Source of the DNA: Cohnella sp. GbtcB17
Lineage (GTDB): Bacteria > Bacillota > Bacilli > Paenibacillales > Paenibacillaceae
Direction: 5' to 3'
DNA length: 64,000 bases
Assembly (NCBI RefSeq): GCF_019091135.1
Contig: NZ_JAGXJW010000007.1
Span: forward strand, 102,895 to 166,894
A program made the translations under genes and the position numbers. The number at the start of each line of letters is the position of its first letter. Position 1 is the stretch's first letter. A model generated the notes under the pieces. That model was not told where the DNA came from, made no database searches, and worked only from the letters and a program-made list of their open reading frames with translations. This document shows, in pieces, positions 16,450-25,534 of the stretch.

Positions 16450-17708
16450 ATCACTGGCTCGATATCAGCAGCACCGCATTCCAGGCAGCCTTTTACCTGT
16501 ACTGCGCATCCTTTATCTGCTATGCGATCGCGGTGGCCGGCAAGCGCTGGAGCAACCGGGAGCCCGAGCTCCACAACCGCCGTTGGGGCCGCTTCGGCTT
16601 CATTCTGGCGGTCGCCGGCTGGGTGTGCCATCTCACCTTCTTTTTCACCCGCTGGAAGGGCGGCGGCCATATTCCGACGAGCAACATGTACGAGTTTATG
16701 ACGTTTCTGGCGATGGCGATCGTCTTCGCCTTCATCATCGTACATCTGATCTATCGCAACAACCTGCTCGGCGCGTTCGCCATTCCGCTCGTCGTCATCA
16801 TCATCGCTTACGCGGCCGTGTTCCCGTCCGAGGTGCAGCCGCTCATCCCGGCGCCCAACAGCTACTGGCTCAAGATTCACGTCACGACAGCCGCTACGGG
16901 CGAAGCCTTCTTCGCAGTCGGCTTCGCCGCCGCGCTCGTGCAGCTGCTGCGGGTCATCGACTTCTCGCGCAAAGACAAAGCCGGCCGCCGCGAGCAGAGA
17001 TGGGTCGAGTTCGTCCTGTTTTTCATGGTCGTCATCATCGGCTTCCTCGTGTCCGTGTTCGCCTTCCGCGGCGGCGGCTACGAAGCCAAGTTCCAGCAGG
17101 AAAAGGTGAGCATCGACCAGCAGGGCGTCCAGCAGAGCGTCACGCAAACGGTCGAATACGGACTGCCGCCGATCGTAGCGCCTTACAACAGCGAAAAGCT
17201 GTCCATGCAGCCGTATCTCGGCATTAAGGACCCGCTGTTCGAGGCGCCGTCCTGGATGAACGGCGTCAACGCGGGCCGCAAGCTGAACACCGTCATCTGG
17301 TCGCTGCTGTCCGGCGCGATTCTGTACGGCCTGCTCCGGCTGATCGCGCGCAAGCCGATCGCCGCCGTTATTCACCCGCATCTGTCCGACATCGATCCGG
17401 AGGACCTGGACGAGATCAGCTACCGGGCGATCGCGATCGGCTTCCCGGTGTTCACGCTCGGCGCGCTAATATTTGCGATGATCTGGGCGCAGATCGCCTG
17501 GTCGAGATTTTGGGGCTGGGATCCGAAGGAAGTATGGGCGCTTATCACCTGGCTGTTCTACAGCGCTTATCTGCATCTGCGGCTGTCGAGAGGCTGGCAG
17601 GGCACCCGTTCCGCATGGCTCGCGGTCATCGGCTTTATCGTGGTGCTGTTCACGCTGATCGGCGTCAACCTCGTCATAGCCGGCCTGCATTCCTATGCTG
17701 GCGTTTAA
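16446..17708 (+). CDS. resC: Cytochrome c biogenesis protein ResC (CcsA family)
   Basis: A polytopic protein of 420 residues in the CcsA/CcmC haem-handling family. The tryptophan-rich motif WGWDPKEVWALITW near residue 355 is the diagnostic haem-binding signature, with conserved histidines nearby (KIHVTTAATGEAFFAVG and YSAYLHLR). It partners ResB in attaching haem to apocytochrome c. TTG 16446 overlaps the last codons of resB and has AGGAGGAATT upstream. A central hydrophilic loop at about 205-250 is longer than in compact CcsA proteins. Confidence 0.94.
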   Translation: MNHWLDISSTAFQAAFYLYCASFICYAIAVAGKRWSNREPELHNRRWGRFGFILAVAGWVCHLTFFFTRWKGGGHIPTSNMYEFMTFLAMAIVFAFIIVHLIYRNNLLGAFAIPLVVIIIAYAAVFPSEVQPLIPAPNSYWLKIHVTTAATGEAFFAVGFAAALVQLLRVIDFSRKDKAGRREQRWVEFVLFFMVVIIGFLVSVFAFRGGGYEAKFQQEKVSIDQQGVQQSVTQTVEYGLPPIVAPYNSEKLSMQPYLGIKDPLFEAPSWMNGVNAGRKLNTVIWSLLSGAILYGLLRLIARKPIAAVIHPHLSDIDPEDLDEISYRAIAIGFPVFTLGALIFAMIWAQIAWSRFWGWDPKEVWALITWLFYSAYLHLRLSRGWQGTRSAWLAVIGFIVVLFTLIGVNLVIAGLHSYAGV

Positions 17709-17761
17709 CCGTTATAATAAGACAAGCTGACTTATAGTGAGGAAAGGGGCCAAACCCGATC

Positions 17762-18475
17762 ATGAGCGCCGGAAATCGCATATTGGTAGTGGACGACGAG
17801 GAGCGTATCCGTCGCCTGCTGCGCATGTATCTGGAAAAGGAAGGCTATGTCATCGAGGAAGCGGAGGACGGCGAGACGGCGCTGAAGCTGGCGCTTCAGG
17901 AAGAATACGACCTGATCGTGCTCGACCTGATGCTGCCCGGCATCGACGGCATGGAAGTATGCTCGCGCCTGCGCCAGTCCAAGGCGACGCCGGTTATCAT
18001 GCTGACGGCAAAGGGCGAGGAAGTGAACCGCGTGCAGGGCTTCGAGGCCGGCGCCGACGATTATGTCGTCAAGCCGTTCAGCCCGCGCGAGGTTATCTTC
18101 CGCATCAAGGCGATTTTGCGGCGGTCGTCCGCGACGGCTTTCTTGTCCAAAGAGCTGAACACGAGCAACAATATCGTCTTCCCGCATCTGGTCATCGAGC
18201 ATGACGCGCACCGCGTCACCGCCGGCGGGCAGGAAGTGAACCTGACGCCCAAAGAATACGAGCTGCTGCATTATTTGGCGAGCTCGCCGGACAAGGTGTT
18301 CTCCCGGGAGGATCTGCTGAAGGACGTCTGGAATTACGACTTCTTCGGGGATCTGCGCACGGTCGATACGCACGTCAAGCGGCTTCGCGAAAAGCTGAAC
18401 CGCGTCTCGACCGAAGCCGCCGCGATGATCACGACCGTATGGGGCGTCGGCTACAAGCTCGAGGTGGCGAAGTAA
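17762..18475 (+). CDS. resD: Response regulator ResD (OmpR family)
   Basis: A 237-residue regulator with a receiver domain (VVDDEERIRR acidic pair, phospho-acceptor aspartate in LIVLDLMLPG, KPFSPREV lysine) and a C-terminal winged helix (LTPKEYELLHYLASSPDKVFSRE, RTVDTHVKRLREKL, WGVGYKLE). ResD activates respiratory and nitrate-respiration genes under low oxygen. It directly follows resC and lies 3 bases before resE. TATAAT at 17713-17718 ahead of it could give it separate expression. Confidence 0.95.
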   Translation: MSAGNRILVVDDEERIRRLLRMYLEKEGYVIEEAEDGETALKLALQEEYDLIVLDLMLPGIDGMEVCSRLRQSKATPVIMLTAKGEEVNRVQGFEAGADDYVVKPFSPREVIFRIKAILRRSSATAFLSKELNTSNNIVFPHLVIEHDAHRVTAGGQEVNLTPKEYELLHYLASSPDKVFSREDLLKDVWNYDFFGDLRTVDTHVKRLREKLNRVSTEAAAMITTVWGVGYKLEVAK

Positions 18476-18478
18476 GCG

Positions 18479-19906
18479 ATGGCGATCTGGAGAACCGTAG
18501 TCGGCAAGCTGTGGCTGACGATCATCCTGCTGGTCGCCGTCGTCATCTCGACGGTCGGCTTGTTCTTGCTCAAGATCGTCGACGTGACGGTTAGCGCGGA
18601 CTCGCTAGCCGAGATCAAGCATTTATTCATTTATTCGGGCGCCGTAGGCTTCTTGCTTACGACGTTCTTCGCGTTTTTCCTGCTTACGAAAATCACGCAG
18701 CCGCTGCGGGAGATGAAGCAGGCCGCGAATCGGGTCGCCCAAGGGGAGTACTCGACGCGCCTCGTCGTCCGCTCCTGGGACGAGATAGGCGAACTGGCCA
18801 ATAGCTTTAACCAGATGGCCTCCGAGCTTAATACGCTGATCCGCGACATTCAGCACGAACGGGACCAGCTCGACGGCGTACTGCGCAGCATGAGCGACGC
18901 GGTGCTGCTGTTCGACGCGAACGGCCGGGTCAAGCTGACGAATCCGGAAGGGCAGCATCTGCTCGAGATTTGGCGCGGACTGAAGTGGGAGGACGAGGGC
19001 GAGCCGGACGAACGGGTGACGGTACCGGACCCGCTGCGCGACATCTACGACACGCTTATTGCCAAAGGAACGACCCATACCGGCAAAATCCATGTGCAGA
19101 GCGGCGTATGGTCGGTCGTCATGACGCCTGTCGCCTCCGGCGAAGGCAGCGGCGGCGGTGCGGTCGCCGTGCTCCGCGACGTGACCGAGGAGTTCAGAGT
19201 GGACAAGATGCGCAAAGACTTCGTCGCCAACGTCTCGCACGAGATTCGCACGCCCGTCGCGATGGTGCAGGGCTACAGCGAAGCGCTGCTCGACGATATC
19301 GCACAGACGCCGGAGGAGCGGCGCGAGCTCGTCCAAGTCATCCACGACGAGTCGCTGCGCATGGGCAGGCTCGTGAAGGACCTGCTCGACCTTGCCCGCC
19401 TCGAAGCCGGCTACCTGGACATGACGATGCAGGAGGTCGACGTCAACGCGCTGCTGCAGCGCGTCCATCGGAAGTTCTCCGCGCTGGCGAAGGAAAGAGG
19501 CATTGAGCTGATCCGATCGGGCGAGGATAGCGGCCTGCTGCTGCGGCGGGCAGACCCCGACCGACTGGAGCAGGTGCTTACGAATTTGCTCGACAACGCG
19601 CTGCGCCACACGGCGTCGGGCGCGTCCATCACGCTCGGCGCATGCACGAGGAGCGGCGACAAAGGCGACAGGCAGATCGAGATCGTCGTCAAGGACGAAG
19701 GCGAAGGCATTCCGACGGAGGACCTTCCTTATATTTTCGTGCGCTTCTACAAGGCGGACAAGGCGCGCAAGCGCGACTCCAAGGTCGGTACGGGGCTTGG
19801 CCTCGCGATCGTGCGCAACCTGGTCGAGGCGCACGAGGGCACCATTCGCGTGTCCAGCGCGCTGGGCGAAGGGACCGAGTTCAAACTGCTGATCCCGGCC
19901 GGGTGA
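18479..19906 (+). CDS. resE: Sensor histidine kinase ResE
   Basis: A 475-residue kinase: two membrane segments (about 12-33 and 50-70), HAMP (ITQPLREMKQAANRV onward), a PAS domain (VLRSMSDAVLLFDANGRV), the H-box FVANVSHEIRTPVAMVQGY, the N-box NLLDNALRHT, and ATP-binding DEGEGIP and GTGLGLAIV. It is the partner of ResD in redox sensing. The stretch between the membrane segments is only about 15 residues, so the large extracytoplasmic domain of B. subtilis ResE is missing. Signal input is probably through PAS. Confidence 0.93.
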   Translation: MAIWRTVVGKLWLTIILLVAVVISTVGLFLLKIVDVTVSADSLAEIKHLFIYSGAVGFLLTTFFAFFLLTKITQPLREMKQAANRVAQGEYSTRLVVRSWDEIGELANSFNQMASELNTLIRDIQHERDQLDGVLRSMSDAVLLFDANGRVKLTNPEGQHLLEIWRGLKWEDEGEPDERVTVPDPLRDIYDTLIAKGTTHTGKIHVQSGVWSVVMTPVASGEGSGGGAVAVLRDVTEEFRVDKMRKDFVANVSHEIRTPVAMVQGYSEALLDDIAQTPEERRELVQVIHDESLRMGRLVKDLLDLARLEAGYLDMTMQEVDVNALLQRVHRKFSALAKERGIELIRSGEDSGLLLRRADPDRLEQVLTNLLDNALRHTASGASITLGACTRSGDKGDRQIEIVVKDEGEGIPTEDLPYIFVRFYKADKARKRDSKVGTGLGLAIVRNLVEAHEGTIRVSSALGEGTEFKLLIPAG

Positions 19907-20037
19907 ACGAGGGGGGAGCTCGCGCCTATGGCAGTGGTCGATAGCGGCACGCAATACCGCTAAGCTCGCCAATGTCACAACGACAACAAATACCTGTCTC
20001 TCTGTTTATACGCGTATTCGCGACAGCTTGAACATAG

Positions 20038-20070
20038 AAAAACCGCCAGCAACGAGGCTTGGCGGTTTTT
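20038..20070. terminator. Bidirectional terminator between resE and serA
   Basis: AAAACCGCCA pairs with TGGCGGTTTT around GCAACGAGGCT, with A and T runs on both sides, so it can end both converging genes. The rest of the 179-base gap shows no gene. Confidence 0.88.
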
Positions 20071-20085
20071 CTCCGTAGTAAAGCA

Positions 20086-21678
20086 TTATACGAGCTGAAT
20101 TTCCTTCGCCGAGTTGAGGTCCGGCAGTTCTTCAAGCTGCGCCAGCACTTCCTTCGGGACGGCTTTGTCGACGCCGAGCACCATGATCGCAGCGCCGCCG
20201 ACGATCTTGCGGCCGACCTGCATCGTCGCGATGTTGACATCGTTCGTGCCGAGCAGCGTGCCGACACGGCCGATAATGCCCGGCTTGTCGTGGTGGGAGA
20301 TGAGCAGCAGGTGGCCCTGCGACTCGACGTCGACCGGGTACTTGTCGATCTGCGTGATGCGCGGACCGAAGCCGTTGAGCAGCGCGCCGGCGGCGGACCG
20401 TTCTTCGCGACCGGTCTTCAGCGTGACCGTCACCAGGTTGGTGAAGCCCTTCGCAGCCTGGGACTTGGTCGTGACGATATTCACCTCGCGCATCTTGGCC
20501 AGGTGCATGGCGTTGACGGCGTTCACTTGATCCGAGCCGAGATGGTGCGCAAGCACGCCTTGAACGACTTGACGCGTCAAAGGCTGTGTGTCCACGTCGG
20601 CCAGCTCGCCCGCATAGGAAACGCTGATCTCCTTGACCGGTCCTTCGGTAATTTGCGCCGCAAAGCTTCCGAGCTTGCGCGCGAGCGTAAAGAACGGCTC
20701 GAGCTTCGCGAGCAGGTCGCCGGGTACAGGGGGCATGTTGACGGCGTTTTTGTATGGCTCGTTGCGCAAAATGTGCAGCAGCTGCTCGGAGACGTCGATC
20801 GCGACGTTCTCCTGCGCTTCGACCGTCGAAGCGCCAAGATGGGGGGTTACGATCACCTTGGGGTGCTTCAGGAACGGGTGGTCGGCAGCAGGCGGCTCTT
20901 CCTCGAATACGTCGAAGGCCGCGCCTGCGACGCGTCCGGCGTCGATCGCCTCGATCTGCGCCTGCTCGTCGATGATGCCGCCGCGTGCGCAATTGACGAT
21001 CCGAACGCCCGGCTTAATCACTTCGAATTGGGCCTTGCCGATCATATGGCGGGTCTCCGGTGTCAGCGGCGTGTGGACCGTGATGAAGTCGGCTCCGCGC
21101 ACGACATCGTCGACGGTGGCCAGCGTGACGCCCAGCTTGTCTGCACGCTCTTCGGTCAGGAACGGATCGTAGCCGAGCACCTTCATGCCGAACGCCTTGG
21201 CGCGCGCAGCCACCTCGCTGCCGATGCGGCCCATGCCGAGCACGCCCAGCGTCTTGTTGCGCAGCTCGACGCCGACGAACGACTTGCGGTCCCATTCGCC
21301 GCCGATCGTCTTGGCGTAAGCTTGCGGAATGTGACGCGCCAGCGCCATCATCATCGCGAACGTATGCTCGCAGGTCGTGATCGTATTGCCGTCCGGCGCG
21401 TTGATGACGACGATGCCGCGCTTCGTGGCGGCGTCAAGGTCGATATTGTCCACGCCGACGCCGGCGCGGCCGATGACCTTGAGCGACTTGCCCGCGGTCA
21501 TGATCCGTTCGGTGACGCGGGTCTGGCTGCGCACGAGCAGCGCATCGTATTCGCCGATGATGGCGACGAGCTCGTCTTCGGACAGACCGGTTTTCTTATC
21601 GATCGAAATGTCGCTTGCCTCGACGAGGAGCGAGATGCCGAGATCGCTGATCGGATCCGATACCAACACTTTAAACAT
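20086..21678 (-). CDS. serA: D-3-phosphoglycerate dehydrogenase
   Basis: The first enzyme of serine synthesis, 530 residues, of the long type. It has the D-isomer dehydrogenase catalytic and NAD domains (GVLGMGRIGSEVAARAKAFG near 147, RGGIIDE, HLGASTVEAQENVA), an intervening ASB domain and a C-terminal ACT domain (DKPGIIGRVGTLLGTNDVNI) for serine feedback. It is on the minus strand, facing resE, and appears monocistronic. An imperfect hairpin lies in its leader. Confidence 0.96.
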   Translation of the reverse strand: MFKVLVSDPISDLGISLLVEASDISIDKKTGLSEDELVAIIGEYDALLVRSQTRVTERIMTAGKSLKVIGRAGVGVDNIDLDAATKRGIVVINAPDGNTITTCEHTFAMMMALARHIPQAYAKTIGGEWDRKSFVGVELRNKTLGVLGMGRIGSEVAARAKAFGMKVLGYDPFLTEERADKLGVTLATVDDVVRGADFITVHTPLTPETRHMIGKAQFEVIKPGVRIVNCARGGIIDEQAQIEAIDAGRVAGAAFDVFEEEPPAADHPFLKHPKVIVTPHLGASTVEAQENVAIDVSEQLLHILRNEPYKNAVNMPPVPGDLLAKLEPFFTLARKLGSFAAQITEGPVKEISVSYAGELADVDTQPLTRQVVQGVLAHHLGSDQVNAVNAMHLAKMREVNIVTTKSQAAKGFTNLVTVTLKTGREERSAAGALLNGFGPRITQIDKYPVDVESQGHLLLISHHDKPGIIGRVGTLLGTNDVNIATMQVGRKIVGGAAIMVLGVDKAVPKEVLAQLEELPDLNSAKEIQLV

Positions 21679-21720
21679 AGTAATCCCCCTGTACTACGAA
21701 GTGATGAATATATAGAAAAC

Positions 21721-21767
21721 ACCCTAAAACCCCCGCGGCCCTACCGGACCAACAGCGTTTTGAGGGT
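21721..21767 (-). promoter_or_regulatory. Leader hairpin upstream of serA
   Basis: ACCCTAAAAC (21721-21730) pairs with GTTTTGAGGGT (21757-21767) with one bulged base. In the serA direction the stem is followed by TTTTCT, about 40 bases before the ATG, so it could act as an attenuator. No known riboswitch or T-box motif was recognised. Confidence 0.4.
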
Positions 21768-21860
21768 GATCTCGTAAAAGCGGCGATTCTTATTGTAAAG
21801 CAACGCGCCTTGAAAATGCAATGGAAAATGTGGAACAATCGGCGCCCGTTCGACGTAATA

Positions 21861-22784
21861 TTACGTGTCGGAAGAGAAGAAGGGCAGAAGCGGAACGAGC
21901 TCCTTCGCGTAATACCTGGATTTAAGGGACAAATAGTCCCCGCTGCGAATCGCGTCCGTGCTGTTCAGCATATCGACGATCGAACGGATCGTTTTTTGCT
22001 TCATTTTGGCGGCCTGACCCGAATTGATGAATTGATCGATCCTGGCGGTCAGATCCTGCGGCAGGTAATCGTACTCGGCCCGGTTCAGGAACATATACTG
22101 CGCGGACACCGTATTTTTGACGAGCAGCGGGAGTTTGGACCATTCCGCATTCGCGAGCACGTTAGGCAGCTCGTAGTTGTCAGGCAGGGATAGGTTGACC
22201 GTGGAGCCCCATTTGAGCATCGAATCGTAATATTGACTCTGCGCGAGCAGACCGAGCCGGACAGCTTCCGTAAAATAAGCGTTTTTGGAGACGCGGGCGA
22301 GCGCTTCCGCCGCCGAGCCTTCGTTCGCCTGCGCGGCGAGCTGGCCGAAGCTGCTCTCGTACAGCTTCAGGCTTTTCAAATAATTGTTCTGCGCGTTCAT
22401 GAGACCGGGCGTCAGGCTAGACACGGTCGTCACTTTGGACTCGTTGTACTTGCTCGCGGCCAGCTTCGCCAGTTCCTTCAGTGAGGAGGCGCGGTCGACC
22501 GTATCGTCGGTCTGCCAGCGGGTGCGGGCGGCGGACCACTCGGCCATCCATTCCCGATGAGGCTGAAATACGTTATGATAGAAGGATACGAGATCCTGCT
22601 GGGAGTACGCTTTGGGAGATTCGGCCGCTTTGGAAGCCTGGGCGCCGGCCGGCTTCGCATACAGCGCTTCCGTGCGGTCGGTGCCGACCTTGACCCCGCT
22701 GAAGAAGGCGGCGATTGCGACGATCAGAAAAAACAAAAAGCCCAGGGCGAAGATCAGGTCCGTTCTTGATAGACGTTTTTCCAT
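21861..22784 (-). CDS. Membrane-anchored protein of unknown function
   Basis: Not recognised. It has 307 residues with a short basic start, one membrane segment (LIFALGFLFFLIVAIAAFFSG, about 10-30), an Ala/Lys/Ser linker and a largely helical extracytoplasmic domain of about 240 residues without cysteines. It has no catalytic motif I can name. CACGAGGAG supports the ATG at 22784. It stands alone on the minus strand, divergent from the CPBP gene with 94 bases between them. Its composition is like neighbouring genes. Confidence 0.7.
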   Translation of the reverse strand: MEKRLSRTDLIFALGFLFFLIVAIAAFFSGVKVGTDRTEALYAKPAGAQASKAAESPKAYSQQDLVSFYHNVFQPHREWMAEWSAARTRWQTDDTVDRASSLKELAKLAASKYNESKVTTVSSLTPGLMNAQNNYLKSLKLYESSFGQLAAQANEGSAAEALARVSKNAYFTEAVRLGLLAQSQYYDSMLKWGSTVNLSLPDNYELPNVLANAEWSKLPLLVKNTVSAQYMFLNRAEYDYLPQDLTARIDQFINSGQAAKMKQKTIRSIVDMLNSTDAIRSGDYLSLKSRYYAKELVPLLPFFSSDT

Positions 22785-22878
22785 TGCAGACTCCTCGTGT
22801 AGATCGACATGAATAGATTAAGTATAAGGAAATGATTAGCATCCGTACATAACAAAAATTTACATCAGACGAGGTAAC

Positions 22879-23475
22879 ATGCCTAAATTCGACATCAAAA
22901 ACATTAAATTAAGAAAAGTGACCGTGGACGAGCTCAGTGACAAGCTGCTTTTGGTCAATCTGTACGCCACGCAGGCGCTTACTGTCATTATCGGATTGGC
23001 TTGGGTATTTTTTCAGGGGCAGAATATATTGGAAATTTTCCGAATTCAAGGCTCGCTTTCGTTTCTATATTGGGGGGCCGGCTTGGCCGCTCTTGTCGTC
23101 GCGTTCGACATCGGCATATCGCGATGGATCCCCGATGAAGCGAAGGACGACGGAGGTGTCAACGAGCGTATTTTTCGCAACCGGCCGCTGTGGCATATCG
23201 CATTGATATGTGCGGTCGTCAGCGTTTGCGAAGAGCTGCTGTTCCGCGGCGCGATGCAGCACGCTTTCGGTCCGTATTGGACGAGCATCATTTTCGCCGC
23301 CATTCACGTCAGATATTTGCGCCACTGGATTCCGACCGGCATGGTATTCGCCATCAGCTACGGACTCGGATGGCTGCTGATGTACACGGGCACGATTTGG
23401 GCGCCTATTTTTACCCACTTTCTAGTCGATCTGACGATGGGGATCATCATAAAGTACCGGAGGGAAGAGGAGTAA
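22879..23475 (+). CDS. CPBP family intramembrane metalloprotease
   Basis: A 198-residue membrane protein with about five membrane segments and the CPBP (Abi/CAAX protease) motifs: the glutamate pair in CEELLFRGAMQ (about residue 117), a histidine in IIFAAIHVRY and a later histidine in APIFTHFLVDLTMG. These ligands make an intramembrane metal site. Substrate is unknown; relatives act in prenyl-protein processing or bacteriocin immunity. GAGGTAAC precedes the ATG. The stop overlaps the next start (TAATG). Confidence 0.88.
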   Translation: MPKFDIKNIKLRKVTVDELSDKLLLVNLYATQALTVIIGLAWVFFQGQNILEIFRIQGSLSFLYWGAGLAALVVAFDIGISRWIPDEAKDDGGVNERIFRNRPLWHIALICAVVSVCEELLFRGAMQHAFGPYWTSIIFAAIHVRYLRHWIPTGMVFAISYGLGWLLMYTGTIWAPIFTHFLVDLTMGIIIKYRREEE

Positions 23476-23780
23476 TGAGCGAGGAGCGTCTTCCGACAGC
23501 TTGGGATAAATACGTAGAAGCCAAGCGACATGCGCTGTCGCCGGTCGAGAAGGAAGCCGCCGTTAACGAACCGATGTCGATCGAACAGCTTGAGCTTGCG
23601 ATTGCGGAAGCCGCGGCCGCTTCGGGATTGCCGGAGACGGGCATGCCGCCGAGAGCGGTCGTTCATCCGTCGGTCCGCAAAAGCTACAGCAAATGGTTTT
23701 ACCGCCTGCTGCTGGTCCTGTTCTACGCGCTTGTCGGCTTTTTGCTCTGGTGGGGCTACGAACATTATTCAACGGTTTAA
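23475..23780 (+). CDS. Small protein with one C-terminal membrane segment, unknown
   Basis: Not recognised. It has 101 residues: an acidic, alanine-rich soluble part (SIEQLELAIAEAAAASG) and one C-terminal membrane segment (WFYRLLLVLFYALVGFLLWWGY), the layout of a tail-anchored protein. GGGAAGAGGAGTA lies just before ATG 23475, which overlaps the CPBP protease stop, so the two are coupled. It may be an accessory or substrate of that protease; this is inference from position only. Confidence 0.7.
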   Translation: MSEERLPTAWDKYVEAKRHALSPVEKEAAVNEPMSIEQLELAIAEAAAASGLPETGMPPRAVVHPSVRKSYSKWFYRLLLVLFYALVGFLLWWGYEHYSTV

Positions 23781-23785
23781 AACTT

Positions 23786-23833
23786 GAAGCGACGCCTCCG
23801 AATTCGCGCGAGCGAATCGGACGGCGTCGCTTC
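23786..23833. terminator. Long hairpin between converging genes
   Basis: GAAGCGACGCC (23786-23796) pairs perfectly with GGCGTCGCTTC (23823-23833), and the inner arms also pair. On the minus strand it is followed by AAGTTTT, so it could end the deacetylase gene; the plus side has no T run. Confidence 0.65.
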
Positions 23834-23843
23834 GTCGTCTCGT

Positions 23844-24764
23844 CTACGAGTCGGTCTCGATCGCCTTAGGATCGACGAACGAATACCCTTTGCCTTCAAG
23901 CGTCGTCAGCAGCTGGTCCAGCGCGGCCGCCGTCCACGCAAGCTCGTGCATCAAAATGTTGCTGCCCGCATGTAGCTGCTCCGTTACGTTGTCGATGATC
24001 GCCTTCGTTTTGTCTTTGATCTTGGTGCCGGACATCGTCCAATCCAACGAACCGTTCGACCAGGTCATGAAGAGAAGGCCGTTGTCGGCCGCGATCTTAT
24101 GTACATCGTCGTTCGCGGAGGCGTTGGGCGGCCGGAAGAAAAGGGGGCGCTTGCCGATCGTAGCTTCGACGATATCCTGCGTCTTCCCGATCTGCGCTTT
24201 GATCGATTCCGCGTTCTCCTTGCCAAGCTGGATATGATCGTACGAATGATTGCCGATCGTCTGGCCTCTCCGGTCGATTTCCTTCAGCAGCTCGGGATGC
24301 GCCTTGACGCGATAGCCGTTGACGAAAAAGATCGCTTTGGCATGATGTTGATCCAAAATGTCGAGAATCGGCTTCAGCGTTTTTTCGTCCTTCGGACCGT
24401 CGTCGAACGTGAGCAGCACGACCTTGGCGCTGCTGGCGGACTTGTCGATCGGCACGATGTCATAATTTTTGTTCATTTTGTACGTTTTCGAGGCGGACTG
24501 CGGCGCTGACGTCGCGGTCGGTGAAGCCGACGGAGACGGCGAGGGCGAGACCGAGGCAGACGGCTTCGGCGTTAAAGCGGCAGATGCCGAAGGCGCAGAA
24601 AAAGCCGACGGGCTGGGAGCCGACGTGGACTTGGCGGTCGGAGCCGCGCCGGTGGCCGCCACGGTGGGAGACGCTTGCTCGTTTGCATTGCCGCCGCAAG
24701 CGGACAAGGCGACGGCCAGCACGCCGACGGCATACAAGCCTTTGGCGATTGTGGGCATGTGCAT
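23844..24764 (-). CDS. Polysaccharide deacetylase lipoprotein (NodB domain)
   Basis: A secreted, lipid-anchored protein of 306 residues. The signal peptide ends in a lipobox (LSAC). About 75 residues of Ser/Pro/Ala/Thr-rich linker follow, then a carbohydrate esterase 4 domain with TFDDGP (metal and catalytic aspartates), NHSYDH (zinc histidines), RPPNAS and a C-terminal histidine in ILMHELAWT. It probably N-deacetylates peptidoglycan or another envelope glycan. RPPNAS replaces the more common RPPxG. ATG 24758 has slightly better ribosome-site spacing (GGAAG) than 24764. Confidence 0.9.
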   Translation of the reverse strand: MHMPTIAKGLYAVGVLAVALSACGGNANEQASPTVAATGAAPTAKSTSAPSPSAFSAPSASAALTPKPSASVSPSPSPSASPTATSAPQSASKTYKMNKNYDIVPIDKSASSAKVVLLTFDDGPKDEKTLKPILDILDQHHAKAIFFVNGYRVKAHPELLKEIDRRGQTIGNHSYDHIQLGKENAESIKAQIGKTQDIVEATIGKRPLFFRPPNASANDDVHKIAADNGLLFMTWSNGSLDWTMSGTKIKDKTKAIIDNVTEQLHAGSNILMHELAWTAAALDQLLTTLEGKGYSFVDPKAIETDS

Positions 24765-24938
24765 GACTTCCTTTCGGCTAAGCTGAAGCTTTCATCGATT
24801 GTACCATACCCGTCGGCTCGGGCGTCCAATCTTCTTCCTGAATTTAAGCCGGATGACGCAGCCCGGCGAAGCCAAACTAAGCGTGGATTCGCTGCACGCA
24901 TTTTGGCGGTCAACTATTCGTGAAGAGGAGGCGATAGC

Positions 24939-25286
24939 ATGAAAATGGCTGCATTCATCATGGGCGGCCTCGCGGGAGCGGCCTTGACTGTCGCGATTCG
25001 CCGCAGTCCAAGGTGGTCCGTCGCTGCCGGCATGCTCGGTCGCGAGCTAAAAAACCGCTCCTTCGGCATGAAGGAGGGAGCGCTCGGCAAAATGTTCGAC
25101 ATGCGCTTTAGCGCCGATCATTCTGAACGCAAAGGCGAATCCGGGAGCGAAGGCTACAAGCGGTCGGCTTCTAAAAAGTCCGACTCCGACAGCCTCGGAG
25201 AGCTTGCCGGCATCGTCTCCAAAGATCCGGGCGTACGCGAAGAAGTGAACGAGATTCTCGCGGAGAGCGGTCAGCATCGAATTTGA
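24939..25286 (+). CDS. Small YtxH-like protein of unknown function
   Basis: A 115-residue protein starting with a short glycine-rich hydrophobic segment (FIMGGLAGAALTVAI) and continuing as a charged, serine- and lysine-rich chain, a layout seen in YtxH-type envelope or stress proteins. The similarity is only in layout; no family motif is clear. GAAGAGGAGGCGATAGC precedes the ATG. It is a single gene with a terminator after it, between the divergent deacetylase and mecA. Confidence 0.65.
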   Translation: MKMAAFIMGGLAGAALTVAIRRSPRWSVAAGMLGRELKNRSFGMKEGALGKMFDMRFSADHSERKGESGSEGYKRSASKKSDSDSLGELAGIVSKDPGVREEVNEILAESGQHRI

Positions 25287-25298
25287 TCGGCCAGCGGC

Positions 25299-25346
25299 GG
25301 CGTCGCGGCTTCCTTCCCCTTCGGGAGGCGCCAGACGCCGTTTTTT
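25299..25346 (+). terminator. Intrinsic terminator after the YtxH-like gene
   Basis: GGCGTC (25299-25304) pairs with GACGCC (25334-25339); inner bases extend the stem imperfectly; six T follow. Confidence 0.75.
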
Positions 25347-25534
25347 AATGCGGACCGGCCTCAGTAGGCAAAATTTCGCGTATACGGTTCGTTCCATACT
25401 TAAAATTGTGGGTTTTGGCTAGTGCATTTCGAGGGTAGAAGTGATAACATATGTTAAAGCACAAAATTCACACGTATCGCCTGCCGCGTCATACGCTGTT
25501 AACACCCATCGTGTGCAGAAGGGAGGATCCTGTC

